Shown one piece after another: positions 20,868 to 33,550 of a stretch of DNA of 64,000 nucleotides (the stretch's first letter is position 1; each line of letters begins with the position of its first letter). The stretch covers positions 10,383,001-10,447,000 of the forward strand of contig OX485807.1 in the NCBI GenBank assembly GCA_950295325.1, written 5' to 3'. A program made the position numbers and the translations under genes. This stretch comes from Polytrichum commune (lineage: Eukaryota > Streptophyta > Polytrichopsida > Polytrichales > Polytrichaceae). The notes beneath the pieces were generated by a model. That model was not told where the DNA came from. It saw nothing but the letters and a program-made list of their open reading frames with translations, and did no database searches.

Positions 20868-21687
20868 ATGACATAAAGTATACAAATATACTTTTAAATA
20901 ACAATCAACCCATGTCATATGTATAATACGAAACCCTAGCATTCATCAATAAAGTCATCGAAGACTTTTTCATCCCCCCATGACACTCATAAGCATCTAA
21001 GTCTACAATATATATCATCATAGAAGTTGGTGCAATCATTGTTTTTAAGTTTATATTCAAATGATCAATATGATTGTATGTCCGCTTGTTGTTGGTTTCC
21101 TTTTTATACTAACGTAGGTCAATCTACATGTTTGATGGGCAGTCCATCAAGTCAATTGAATCCTAATCTCCACCCAATGATTACCAAACAGTCTACGCAT
21201 TTTATAAACCATCCCAACAAATCAAACCTTAATTGGAGTTGATTTTCTTGCTCTACCTTGTTTTGTTGAATTTTAGATTCAAGTGTGTTCAAAAACACGC
21301 ACCACAATCACAACCAATATGTAATAAAGTACCATGATTTGCTCCACCAAGGAGTTCAGATTTCTTATGAAAATTTCCAGCCTTACGCTGAGTCAATTGA
21401 TCTTTAGATATAGTTGGATTGCCACAATTGATTACCAAATGTATTTTTGAAAATTATAGAATTCCTTACCTCTACGTAAGCCACAATAAACTTCAAATTA
21501 AAAAAACTCATGCCTTAAAGTCTATTGATATTACCATACATGTACAAGTGTTGTAAATGTTTAAAAGTCCTCCATACATATACATAACTGCGAGTTTTAA
21601 TTTGTATAGCATATGCATATGTAGTATGGCAAATTTCAAATTAATACCCCTTTTGTGCACTCATGTATGCACAGTTCACCCCTTGTG
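20660..21687 (+). mobile_element. diverged copy of the CTCGGGGGGTGCAC element
   Basis: Starts CTAGGGGGTGCA and ends TTCACCCCTTGTG. Its sequence aligns along its whole length with the reverse complement of 33551-34340: for example ATCACGTGC, ATACAAGTGACAATATGTATAC, GTATACAAATATACTTTT, GACTTTTTCATC and TGTGCACTCATGTAT all recur in order. It carries a (TA)n(CA)n expansion that the other copy lacks. Its target duplication is no longer recognisable, so it is older. Confidence 0.7.
20829..20868. repeat. (TA)n(CA)n microsatellite
   Basis: About seven TA units followed by about thirteen CA units, inside the diverged CTCGGGGGGTGCAC-type element. Confidence 0.9.
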
Positions 21688-24212
21688 ATATTATAATGAT
21701 GAAAATGAGAAATTTCTCACAATTTACCTACCTAGAAAGCCACCACATTCATGAACATCATTGCAAATGTTGGAACATGGTTCAAGCTAAAAGTTTACTA
21801 CTACTACCTTGAGAATGTGGACATTCTTGGACCATAGGGAATTGTTGTATGTCAACACCTTTCAATTATTAATGGAGAAAAATTTAGAATCAAACCACCT
21901 ATTCCCAATTAGGACCCTCCTCCCCCCCCCCCCCATCCTCATTGGGAAATTATAGGGTGCCAAAATTTCAATAAGGTTAGCACTGATTTTGGAAGAAAAA
22001 AAATCACATTGGTTAAAATAAGGGTTCATGTTTCACAACTTGAACTTTTGTGCATAGCAGGACATGATTGCCAATTGTCATGTTAATTAGAACATGAGTT
22101 AATGAGAATGGCGGCAAGTATTATTGGTCATTGAATAAATTGCAAACCAACTTACCAACTTTGGTAAGTTGATTTTGAGATTAATGGTGGTTGATTTATA
22201 CATCTAGATGGTCACGAAGAATTTAGTTATAGTTGAGCGGATTCTAGAACTTGCCATCAGTGACTCACAAATATTTTAGAAAGCAGGGGTTTGTAGGTCA
22301 TAATCTTGACCCCAAGAAGGGTTTTTTTTTTCACTTCTATGCAAGGGTTTAACATATGCTTACAATTTGAAAGCAACTCCAAAAGATTGTTTAGAACTTC
22401 AAACTCTTTTAGGCTCAAATTCAATTTTCCAAATAATTGCATGTGATATAGAGAGGAAGGAGGATTGTATGCAATTTCTAGGGATGAAGAAAGAAGCTTC
22501 CAATTTGGTGACAATGCAAGAATTTTTCGATGATGGACGACAACAATGCACACCCTTCTAGTGAGACAGACAAGGATCCGCATCTTCCTCCAAACTCCAA
22601 GTGTCCGACAGATTTGTGGGCTTGTTCCATGCGCGGAGTAGCCATTGAGTGTAACAACAACAACAACCAAAAGAAAAGAAAATTAATATTAAAAACCCTC
22701 TCATGCACTACACCTCTTCTTTACAATACCATTGACACCACAACCAACGTTGAACTCAACATGACTCATGCAACCCACTTCTCACCACCACTCTATCCAT
22801 AACATGTTTGGCCATGGGTGTCCACACAACAGGCAAATGGAAGGAGTTGTTGCAAATTTGTGGGCACATGGCAATGCTAGAGACGGACGGGAAGCTACAT
22901 GGGATCAAGGAGATGGGATGGTGGCTTGTGGAGCCTATCATGGTTGGTGATGGCGAATTGTATGAGTGGAATTAGGTTCACAGAAATGTAGTTATAGTAA
23001 ACCTTTCCTTCTAACTTGTGCATCATTAGTTCTTGGTTTTTAAGTCTCCAACTTCAATTATGATCACCAAAGAATTGGTAGTGCCATGACACATGTCCTT
23101 GGATTTGAGTGCTAGAGCGAGGAGAAATTTGTCTCAAAATGACCGGTGATGGCATACTCTAGACATTGGCAATGTATTCGGACCAACATTTGGCTTCAAA
23201 AATTCACAGTACTTTCAACGAAAGGAATGAAATCATCGAAAAAATTGTAGTCCTCTTGATTTCTATTTCCCTCTATAGGAAAAATCTACACCTCCTTATG
23301 CTTCTCCAGTGAGTCTGACACAAAAATATATTAAGTGATTGATTATGGGTGGCTCTGCCTTAAACCATCTACAGCTCGAAAATGTGTTTCATCTTACATT
23401 TAAATGTAAGATTCAATATTAAAATCAAAACGAAGAATTTTCATAAGGTATTTGAGCATAGTTCAATTAGTTTGTCATGTTCTCCAACTTCTACAAATTA
23501 TATTTACACAATGAAACTTGTGTATTGCATTAGCATACCTATGATGAAACATAAGCAACATTCAAATTGAGAATCGAACCTCTTGTAATGGTGTTATTAT
23601 TATCCAAAGTGCATATTTGTTGATTCCTTAACTAAAGAGCCATAGGTCCTTCCCATTTGCATTCACTACTGAGTGTGAAATAGCCAATAAAATTTGAAGA
23701 CATAGTCCAATCTCTTTTAAACATGTGTTAATTTTGTTCTCCGATCCTCACCAAACCACACATCAACCAAATATAGGTGTCCGATTAAGAGAAGTAACCG
23801 AATAACACCTGCAGAGCTTATATAGGACTTGAATTAGTCACAAACCTGAGAGGGCACTTTAAAATTGACTGGATTGTCAGTCTAAGGTATGCTCGTGTGC
23901 CGCAACTGCCCACAGCCACATGCTTGTGTGTCACTAAGAGAGAAGGTTCCAATACTTATGAGATAGTGTCATCCACACTACATCAACTTAGTGTACACCA
24001 AGAATATGATTTAAAATGGTCTGCACTAATTCTGAGATGAATTCTCGTTGTTTCATTCCTTTGGTGCCATTGGATACGCTTTCCATCTGATCATAGCATC
24101 TCATAAGTACTTCATCCATATTCTATCACATGTTCGTGGAGTTGCCACCAATCTCAACAATGAAGAAAAAAAGGGAAGAAAATAAAATAAAAAACTTAGT
24201 GATTGAAGTTTG
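21688..24212. other. AT-rich intergenic region
   Basis: No convincing gene. It includes a C-run at about 21921-21934. Overlapping short ORFs on both strands between 22257 and 22950 lack a recognisable domain. Confidence 0.55.
23565..23655 (-). mobile_element. tRNA-derived SINE-like fragment
   Basis: Minus strand has TGGCTCTTTAGTTAAGG (A-box-like, about 23625-23641) and GGTTCGATTCTC (B-box-like, about 23567-23578), spaced about 58 bases. No clear 3' tail was identified. Confidence 0.35.
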
Positions 24213-24215
24213 TAA

Positions 24216-24500
24216 CTCCCTCCGTCCCAAAATGATTGTCCGTGTTTTTATTGTTGGAGAGATTAAGGCCCGTTGACCATTGATAGAGTAGTTATAAGTA
24301 TGGCTCTTAAAATAGAACACATCGACTACTCCGAAACGCCCCCGGAAGTTGCGGTGTCGAAAGACTTCTCGATATAGAAAGCTCGGTGCAAAAATATTGG
24401 ACTTTGAGCCTCAAATTTTTGGCCGGGCAGGTGATCCGAACAATCATTTGGGGACCAAAAAAATCCGGGAAGAAGGACAATCATTTTGGGACGGAGGGAG
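24216..24500. mobile_element. Stowaway-type MITE
   Basis: Starts CTCCCTCCGTCCCAAAATGA and ends with its inverse TCATTTTGGGACGGAGGGAG, followed by TA. CTCCCTCCGT is the hallmark Stowaway (Tc1/mariner) terminus. The left flank is TAA rather than TA directly, so the TA duplication is off by one base. 285 bp, with no coding capacity. Confidence 0.88.
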
Positions 24501-24502
24501 TA

Positions 24503-25110
24503 GAAGGAGAAACCCAGGCCGCCCCATATGAACTGGGTGGACTTGCCTAGTCTGGAGGATTTTTGAAATTGGGGCACAAGTTTCCGTCCCCAACCTACCA
24601 AATATGAGTTATCAATTGGGGGCACGGTAGGGTTGTTAGTGAGTCACTTGGTTTCATAACATAGTTCCCAAGAAGGGAGGGAGGGTGGGCGGGGGGCCGT
24701 TGAGGAGCAATTTGGGGACGGAATATGGTGTGTTAACCTAGTTGGAATATGCAAGGTGACATGGCCCGATGGTATATACTTTTTCCTTCTTGTGGCCCGT
24801 GAAAAGGGGGCCTAGCCACCAAATTTATCCACTCTTGCCTTGCCTAGCTTTAGCATGTGCGTTGGTGGCGTCGGCCGCCGCGCACGGAAACCCATGGAGT
24901 TGCTAAGGCCTTTGAGACCAAAGGAATTCCGGCATGGCCCCAATCCCATACCGATTGCCCTCCTTCCTTGATCCTCTTAAGTTCCCATGGCATCGTCATC
25001 ATCTCAAGCTATATGCCGATCCTTCAAATAATGTAGACGTGCTCACCTAACTCCAACATAAATATACATGGACGCTCATGTTTGAGTGGTATGAGGGTTA
25101 GGTGTGGATC
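24503..25110. other. intergenic with a less AT-rich patch
   Basis: About 24640-25000 is richer in G and C than its surroundings, with a GGGAGGGAGGGTGGGCGGGGGG run, but no ORF with a known domain was found. Confidence 0.5.
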
Positions 25111-25113
25111 TAA

Positions 25114-25612
25114 GGGCCACTTCCCACACAAGACCGAGAGCCCATGACCATTACACTTCAAGCACTCTCATTGGTGGAAAAGGCGGAGCTGGTCCAAGTT
25201 CGCTTCACACTACACTTGAGGGACCAATGGAGTATGTGAATGCGAGATGAATGTAAAGTCTACATGGATTCCTACATGGCATCAAATGGATCATGTTTCA
25301 TGGTCACTTGGATTATTTTCAAAAATCATTTCTTGGAGGTAGGCTTAACACAAAACTGGGAGATCATGGCACTCCGAACACTCACAACCATTGATTTCTT
25401 CTATTTCATCATGTGTGAGGACCCTCATGAATAGACATTCATTGAAATAGCATTTGGTTGAGGGCCCAAACACATATGACTTCATAATACACTTGAGGGT
25501 CCGTGACCACATTACATGGTTTTGGAGGTGTCTTAGGACGGCCTTCGGACACTTTCTTTTGGGCTCTCACAATTTCATGGTCACAGCTCTTGGCTCCTGT
25601 GTGAAGTGGCCC
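25114..25612. mobile_element. PIF/Harbinger-like MITE (GGGCCACTTC terminus)
   Basis: Starts GGGCCACTTC and ends with the inverse GAAGTGGCCC. The terminal inverted repeats extend, imperfectly, about 40 bp. Flanked by TAA on both sides (25111-25113 and 25613-25615), the TWA duplication of the PIF/Harbinger group. 499 bp, non-coding. A right-half relative is at 3803-4103. Confidence 0.78.
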
Positions 25613-25615
25613 TAA

Positions 25616-27385
25616 GATTGGACACCAAAAAGACACATGTTTAAAAGAGATTGGACTACGCACTCAAAATATGCTATTCATTCTAGACTTAATAGACAAC
25701 ATGATTGGGGTGGACGTACATGACCACTTAATGAGTATGAGATTCTTCACTTAGATAATGAATAAGATATTCATAAGAACTTCAAATATTACAAGGCAAA
25801 TGATTATAAGGTAGATGAGGCTAATGTGGACATCTCCATCCTTGTGGAATCATCCAACCAATAGATTCAAGCATTAGAAGCTTGAGCAGGTTAGAAGTTG
25901 CGAATTAGGTCCAATTTTTTTGAAATTACTCAAATCAGAGTTGAGGAAGATGTTGATCTAGGCTCCGGAATCAAAGATTCTTTGCTTCCCAATCTAGTGT
26001 TATAGGTGCAAACTCTTTCATAGTACAATGTTGTGTAAGCGGATGACATCACTCGCAAAATCTACATGGGTCATTTGCCAACGAGAACCAAGTTTAGTGT
26101 CAGTATTGAATGTGTCATTCTCTAAAATGATCATGGGCAAGATAAAATGTTCTCGAACTAGCTTTTCGTTGTAGAATACCAACATTTCAAGTTGGGCGGC
26201 ATCTCACAACCACATGTTGCCTCTTGATTTGCAGAACTCGCCCACAAATATCAAACATGTCAAGGGTAGCACTCTTCATTATGAAGGAGGTGGATGTAGT
26301 TTGATTTCTACAAAGATGACTAACCCAAATATCATCAAGGTGGTGGCTAAATCAACATGTATTATTCATCCACCAAACCGGGACCACTACATTGCTGATT
26401 AGAAGCCACAAATAAGTGTTTGATTGAGGAGGCTAACCGTCTTAGCCTCGTCCACCTTAGGCACAGTTTGGAGTTGCTAATCATCTTGAACTAATTGTAT
26501 GTTTCATATCCTATGAGTTGTAGGTGTTGAGAGAAAAGTATCCAAATACACATGTCTACCTTAGTTTTTCACATTTCACATCCCAAAGCTCTAAAAGATC
26601 AATCCTTGGATCAAAATTAAATTGAAATTGGGACACATCAATTAACACATGCTAAATCGATTAATGTAGGTGATAAGCAGGTTTGACACAAATCAATCAA
26701 ACATTTCAGCAAAGTGTCATATGTCATTTTTAAATTGTATGTATCATATCCTCTACAAATTTTTATGTGTCAAATCAAAAGATTAGCAATTCAACTTCAA
26801 CGTGCCGAACATGCTTGTCACTTACAAAATTTCTTACCTACCCGTTCAAGTGTGAACATAACAATGACACTTTGTGGAGAGTCCATTTTAGACACATGAA
26901 CTTTATACTATTATCATAGGCTCATGCTCATTTTAATTCTTTGTACATACTCTAGTTGGCATTGTTAGTGAAGTTAAACAAATTGAATAAGATGTTCCAA
27001 TACAACCAAATTGAAAACGCTCAACTTGGAGAAACATCTAATTTTGGAACATCTTGATAATACATCGTTTCTAAAGACAAGATTCTACAACCACAATGCA
27101 TTTTTTGGTGTCACTTACTGTTTTAAATATGTGATGTTATAACGTTAAACTGAATTTGTTAATCATGAACAAAGTACAAATATATGTATAAACATTGTGA
27201 AAGACATCACTTGATAAACATTTACATTTTAAGTGAATTGTTATAGCACCATGTAACTGCAAATAAAAAGTTACGTTAAATGCTATAGACAAATGTAGTA
27301 TTGATGTTTTGTTGTCATTAGATAATACGTTGTTCATTAGATAATATGCCAACAATTTATTGGGTAAAATTGACATGGTACACCA
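25616..27385. other. AT-rich intergenic region
   Basis: No recognisable gene. A segment near 25627-25750 resembles 31340-31450 (TTGGACTAC context), probably an old dispersed repeat. Confidence 0.55.
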
Positions 27386-27791
27386 TTTATGGTATATAGT
27401 GTCACGCATACTATTTGTGAAGGGCCTAAACTGGATGCCTAGAGGTTTCAAAGTGTCACGCATGCTAATTGCCAATATAATTCTATTCGTCAACATATGT
27501 ACCTTCTTTAAGTGAAAAATATCTACATTATGACATTTACAGTAGCACATTGGGATACATTAGATGACAGTCTTGCGTTTTACGCAAGAGGAGGATATTT
27601 TTGAACATACTAATGCCATTTGTGTACATTATGTAACATAGGCATGCACCTCATAACACTATTGAACATGCTCATGCCGAGTATCATGAGGTGACAATTA
27701 TGATGAAGTTGTTAATCATCAATGTAACCTAGCATACACCTCAAAATAGGGTAAGTGACAATATTATGTATGTGATACTAAATACCATAAA
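27386..27791 (+). mobile_element. MITE copy A (TTATGGTATTTAGTGTCAC terminus)
   Basis: About 406 bp bounded by TTTATGGTATATAGTGTCAC and, inverted, GTGATACTAAATACCATAAA. Its interior aligns in reverse with 28728-30372. Target duplication not clear. Confidence 0.7.
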
Positions 27792-28727
27792 CTATGTAGT
27801 TACTTTACAATATCATACTTATGAGGTTTTAATATTTAAATGCTTCAATTGTTTGAATTAGCATTTCAGAGGGGAGCACGGCACATAATTAAGTCTTTTA
27901 GTTTTTTGGAGAGGGGTTTGAGGTTGGTTTACACTAAGTCTTTGAAGAAACATTAGTGTGGATGGCCTTTTTCATGTGGCCTTCATAATTTTCAGATGTT
28001 GAGATTAGTGTGCATTGTTTGAAGTTGGTGTGGTCCACACTAAAGAGACATTTTTTCAATGCAGACATTGTAGGTAAAATCTAGGGTGTGATTAATTTAG
28101 TTTACCAATTTACATACTAAACAAGCTTGGATAGGGGGTTTCAATATGGGACGGGGGTTTTCAAACGGGGGCACTAGATGTTAAATATGGGGAATATTTT
28201 GTAGAATATTGTCAATCTCATAGAATAATGTTATGAATAGATGCAGAGAGATAGATAATTTCTTTATCACTCGTTGGTTCATTTGATAATTTATTTTTTT
28301 ATTTTTGAAAAATATGAGGCACATGACCATCCGGCGAGTTTTCCATGAAGTAGAGAGACGATTTCACAGCCAGGAATCAAACCGCCAACCACTCTATTCG
28401 GTTTAGGGTATCTTTTCACTATCATCCGGTAGTTATTCAGGACCAATTGGTTGGTTCATTTGATCATGTGAAGCACATGTAGGAATTGGCCTTGCATGTT
28501 CATTTGAGTTATCATGTGGACAATTGCTAGTGACAATTAGGTAAATTTAATCCCAACTAAGGAGGTTAGTCATTGCAACAAGTAGATTCTTGCAAATGGA
28601 AGGCGGTTATCAAGTAGTTTAGTTGCTGAAACACTTGGATGCTGGCTTGAGAACTGGAAGGCGGTTGTTAGCACACATATAAGTGATGAACCTTCTTCAA
28701 GAGGACTTCTCTTTTGCACTACATTAT
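27792..28727. other. spacer between inverted MITE copies
   Basis: About 28170-28235 resembles part of the fold-back MITE at 53702-53845 (GGGAATATT.TGT...ATATTGTCAAT). 28310-28445 holds a SINE-like segment. No gene. Confidence 0.5.
28310..28445 (-). mobile_element. weak tRNA-derived SINE-like fragment
   Basis: Minus strand contains GGTTTGATTCCTGG (B-box-like, about 28368-28381) and ends in an A/T-rich tail near 28290-28315. The A box is unconvincing, so this is a weak call. Confidence 0.28.
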
Positions 28728-29227
28728 TATGGTGTTTAGTGTCACATATGTAATAGTGTCACTTACCTTATGTTGAGGTGTATGCTAGGATACACTAATG
28801 ATCAACAACTTCATCATTAGTTTCACGTCATGACACTTGGTCTTCAAGTGCAATTACTACTATCTTGGCATGAGTATGTTTAATAGTGTTTTGAGATGAA
28901 TGCCTATATCACACAATGGTCTACAAGTTGATGAAGTGTACACAATTGACACTTGGCATTGGTACGCTCAAGAACATCTTCCTCTTGCATACTAAAATGT
29001 AAAAATGTGGTACTTGCCATTAGTATCCTCAATTATATCTTCCCCTTGCAAAATTATCATCTCATGTATGATCCCATTTACGCTAAATACCATAATGTAA
29101 TAAAATATCACTTTCAAAAGTTACTTATGTTGACGAATAATGTCATATTGACAATTAGCAAACGTGACACTTTGAAACTTCAAGATATCTAGTTTAGGAC
29201 CTTCGCAAACAATGTACGTGACACTAA

Positions 29228-30360
29228 GGGGCGGTTTACACTATGGACCATGAAGTTGGACCAGGGCTCTGCAAGGCAGCTGATTGGCTGTTGAAGTTCT
29301 CCCGGGACAACTTCGGTTTACACTAAGGAAAAAATGGTAGAGGGACCATGGAGGTCGAGGTCCCCAAAATATAATTTTTAAGGCCTAATAAATGCACTGA
29401 CATGGTCCAACGGGTTTTGCGTTGAGAGATGCAAGAGAGGTGGTCTGGTAGGAAAAGGCAAGGGCCCATGTCAGAGAAATACCATTTCAATAAACTTTTA
29501 ATGAATCTACCTTTTAAGCGCCTTAATTATACCACAGCCCATGAGACATACTAGCACTACCTTGCCCTACCCCTTAAACCGGCTCACACGTGTTTCACCA
29601 AACAACGCGGGACATCTAGAACTCAAGAATTCAAGTGCAGATTTGTTTTTTTGGTCTACCAAATGAAATGTTTGGAATTTGGGGCTTGTAATATACCGTT
29701 GGAAAGGTCTTGAAAATACCTTTCCAACGGTATATTACACACCCCAATATTCTTACAAAATGCAGTTGCAAAACAAAAAACAAAAATCTGTAGTGGTTTA
29801 GTGATTGTAGATCAGGGTAGTCAAAAGAAGTGCCATGGGAAATCTTCTAACATTAATTATCAAAGAATTGAAAATTAGTCTTGAGCAAGGTAGGGTGGTA
29901 ACAACATTAAATATAATCAAACACTAAATATCCTATTTAGTGTAGTGACAACACAAGGTACATGTCACATGTAAATTACATTGAGCATGTACAAATTAAA
30001 TTGCTCATTTAATTTTATTTAAAAAAAATTGTTGTGAGAAGATTTGCAAGCCACATCTTCGACACATTTAACAAGAAGTGAAGACAAGTGAAGCCCAAGA
30101 GAAGACAAGGAATGATCAAACTTAATTTTTTTTCAAAATTGCCCTTTTTGGGCATGTATTAAAAAGATCAGCACCTCCACTTTTTGGTGCATGGTCATTC
30201 TTCATGGTCCACATTTGGTTTACACCTAGTGAAGGGCCCATGAACCATGAACACTAATATTTTAGTAACTCGGACCATGGAAGTCGTCCCATGAAGTCGT
30301 CCCACGCAAAATAGGCCTCTTACGTGGGACGACTTCATGGTCCATAGTGTAAACCGCCCC
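29228..30360 (+). mobile_element. PIF/Harbinger-like element, copy 1
   Basis: 1133 bp. Begins GGGGCGGTTTACACTATGG and ends with the exact inverse; the perfect terminal inverted repeat is about 28 bp. TAA on both sides (29225-29227, 30361-30363). A second inverted TTTACACTA motif lies about 90 bp inside. No transposase-like ORF, so it is non-autonomous. Related to 40180-41656, which lies in the opposite orientation. Confidence 0.85.
29688..29738. repeat. perfect 21-bp hairpin inside PIF-like copy 1
   Basis: Arms 29688-29708 and 29718-29738 are exact inverse repeats (core ACCGTTGGAAAGGT) around a 9-base loop. Complementarity continues outward with mismatches (TTGGGG/CCCCAA). Confidence 0.9.
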
Positions 30361-30372
30361 TAAATACCATAA

Positions 30373-31608
30373 ATGGTGCAACATAATGACAAGTTTACAC
30401 TTGAACCATATGCCCGTGGAATAATTCCATTTTTTCTCACGGCAAGAGGTTCCTTTGTTTTGTGACGGTTTTTGCCTTTTGTTGAATCTTTCAAGACATG
30501 GAAGAGGCCAAACTTATGTTGATGGATCAACTTATAATATGGAACCCGTTTAACGAACAACGCTAACAGAATTTAGAGTGGAAACCACACGAAAGCCAAG
30601 TATTTTTCACAAATAGAATAACGCTTAGTGGAGGTTGGTGATGCAAGTGTCTCCATTTGATTGCATGCATGGGCCCGCATGGAGCTCACAATATATCCGT
30701 CTCCCAAGACTTCTCGGCCAATAATAACCGTGAGGAGAAGTGTGTGGAGAGTTGTCGGCCATGAATTAGTCGGGGGCGACACCCCATCCATGCACACCTT
30801 GGGACATACGAAGAGGTCCCATGCGATGCCGAGATGCGGTGGAGTGGAGGGCAAATTGGCGAAGGAGGCGAGGCCATGGCAAAGGGGAAACGAAATGCAT
30901 TCTTATTCCTTTCCTTTCTATTAAAGGTATGCGCTCGCTTTGGCAGGTTGGTCGTGTTCCTCCTACTTTGAACTCAAAGGCCCTTTTAAGAAAGGTGGTT
31001 TGACTCACACTCGCACTTGCACTTGCACTCGGACACCTTACCATGTACCTTCCACCGCCAAAAAGCATGAAGAAGGTGCCCACCTCATCACTCCTTCTTT
31101 GGCACTCAACTTCCATGATGCCTCCATTGCCGCCCTCTTCCAACCATCTTTTTTTGCTTTCCATAATTTGGGCAAGGAAATTGCCTCTTGGAAAAAGCCC
31201 ATGACTTGGCACTCCGTGTGGGAAATTTGTCCTTTGACTTGCACTTGCTTTCATCCATGTGAATAAGACCTAAAGGTAGACAACCCTTATTCAGTTGTTT
31301 TCTCTTTAGGATGGTGTGTGGGTGTTGCTTCAAGAACGGATTAAAAAAAAAGTGACATGTGTTTGAGAGGGATTGGACTACTTGTTCAAATTCTAATCAT
31401 TTAAAAAATATAATGGTCAACCTAATTGAGGAGATCTATATGTTCATTTATATATGATCCTACGTGCCTCTTATTGGGTGTTTTGTTAATTATGCAGTTG
31501 CTTGCCCAAAAAGTACAAATGCATGGCCATCACCAAATACCACATTACCATTACATACAAACCACATTTATTTACAATATATGAATAAGGTAGGCCAACA
31601 ATGGCCAA

Positions 31609-31650
<42 letters not shown>

Positions 31651-33542
31651 TTGTTGCAGAGGTCCACAATGAATTACTTATATCTTGAGTTATGCTTACA
31701 TAACCACAACCTTCCCTTCTAGCAAATTGCATAGCCATTGCCTCCCCATAAAGCTTCTCATGTGACCACCTTCCAAAGATGAACTAGGAAAGGCCCCATG
31801 TGGTGGGTTGCAGCCAACCCTACCTACAAGTTGATGCCGCCTTCCTATTTCAAGGCTCCCATGTTGTTGCCAATTTTTTCCATGCTTAATTACATTACAT
31901 CAATGTTTGCACATCCCCCCCCCAAAGGGTAGCCAATGATACAAATTCCTTTGCAAACTAAATATAGCATGGCATTAATGGCTAATCACCGGAAAGACAC
32001 ACTATCTCTTGAGAACATGAAAAGTCTCTTTGATATTGAATAATATATCCCAATAAGCTCCCAAAACTAGGAGGAAATGACTACAATCTCAATTTGGATT
32101 TGCTAACCATCTTATACTACCTTGTGCACTATCATCTATGAAGCATGAAACATTTTGTCTATCTTTCTATAGTAAACCATAGAAGCCTTGTGGATAGTAG
32201 TATAGTTTTCAATATATAAATGCATTGTTTCGAGGGGGTAAAGATTTGTACCAACAACCATGGGGAAGGATGAAATGCACTAAAAAAATAAATAGTCCAA
32301 GGATGTCTATTTATAAAATTGACCCCTAAATCAAAGTCAAGGACCTCAACTTTGTTCATTAGGATCCAAATGAAATGCATTACCAACAAAATTTAACAAG
32401 AGAATGTTTTAGGGCATTCCCCATGATATGTGTCACAAACCAAAATTCAATTTTGAGTATGGGTTTTGGGGCTTAAAAAGGTAACATGCTATGAAACTCT
32501 ATATATATCCATGAGATATTCAAGGGCATTAGGTATATTTTATATTTCTCTTATTTGGCAAGGAGGTTGCCTCTTTGGGAAAAAGCCTGGTGACTTGGCA
32601 ATATTGTAGGGAAATTCTTATTATTATCCCATAGCCGGCCATTCATCCACATTCACATGACCTACATATTGATATTTATAAAATTCGAGTTATTTTGACC
32701 ATTCTTGTCTAGGAAACACAAAGTTTCATGAACACGTTATCCACTAAATGCTTGGTGGGTCATGGTTGTCATTGTTTCATCCAAGGATGAGACGGGGGTA
32801 AAAAAGTATTTCCATGGAAAAAGTGAATCAATCAAAAGGCCCCATGTTAGCAAAGTTGTCAACTGCTATGGTCAATTTTTGGGTCAAAAAAAAAATACTT
32901 TCTACTCCTTTTTGTTGTTGGGTTGATTAGGCAATTGACCATGGTAATTGATCTTACTAATTTGGTTGATTTTCAAGTTTACCTAATTTTTGGGCCAACT
33001 AGTCAAATATATGAATAAAATTAATCCACATCACCTCAACCAATTGTTCTCCTGGTCAACTTATTAAAAAATAAAAAATAAAAATGGGATTGTTGGTCTG
33101 TCCTAGGATTTGTAGGCCGCCCAATTGACTAGTTCATGTGGACCTAAATTTTCAAGCTCGCCAGTCAAGCACACCAATTTGGGGGTTGATTAGTCGGTTA
33201 AGAAATTTACAAATTTTGTTGTTTGGGTCCCGTTGCGTGTGACAACTAGCCCTGTCCTTTTAAATTGGACATGATAGAGAGCAGTAAAGTTTACGATCAT
33301 GTCCAATGAGACAACCCTATGGAGTGGACCTTGTATCAAAGATGTAAAGTGTGATTTAACTTAACGACTTGATTTCAGGTTATATTTCTAAAGGAAAGTT
33401 ATGGATGAAAACATATGTACATTTGAAATAAGAATATTTCATTTTTGTTATCAAATCATTTAAACTTTTATCATAGATCCAACTAAGGTTCAAATTTTCT
33501 TAAACTTTGATTTGATTGGCTAAAAGTGCATGCTTAAATCAT
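30373..33542. other. intergenic region with old duplications
   Basis: Contains a less AT-rich patch (30560-31270) with overlapping ORFs on both strands but no domain. A segment near 31160-31250 (GGCAAGGAAATTGCCTCTTGG, then AAAAGCC, ACTTGGCA) recurs diverged at about 32560-32660. Confidence 0.5.
31611..31650. repeat. (CT)n(CA)n microsatellite
   Basis: About eight CT units followed by about twelve CA units. Confidence 0.9.
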
Positions 33543-33550
33543 ATGCATGG

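Larger units (their letters stand above)
28728..30372 (-). mobile_element. MITE copy B, interrupted by PIF/Harbinger-like insertion
   Basis: Inverted partner of 27386-27791. The copy runs 28728-29227, is interrupted by the element at 29228-30360, and resumes at 30361-30372. Removing the insertion and one TAA gives GACACTAAATACCATAAA, which matches the terminus of copy A. Confidence 0.75.

Noticed and set aside
22257-22950. overlapping ORFs on both strands
   Set aside because: No domain and no consistent codon pattern; could be a decayed gene but cannot be supported.
30766-31254. 162-residue minus-strand ORF and overlapping plus-strand ORFs in a less AT-rich patch
   Set aside because: Several frames open at once, no domain, no start or splice context; probably compositional.
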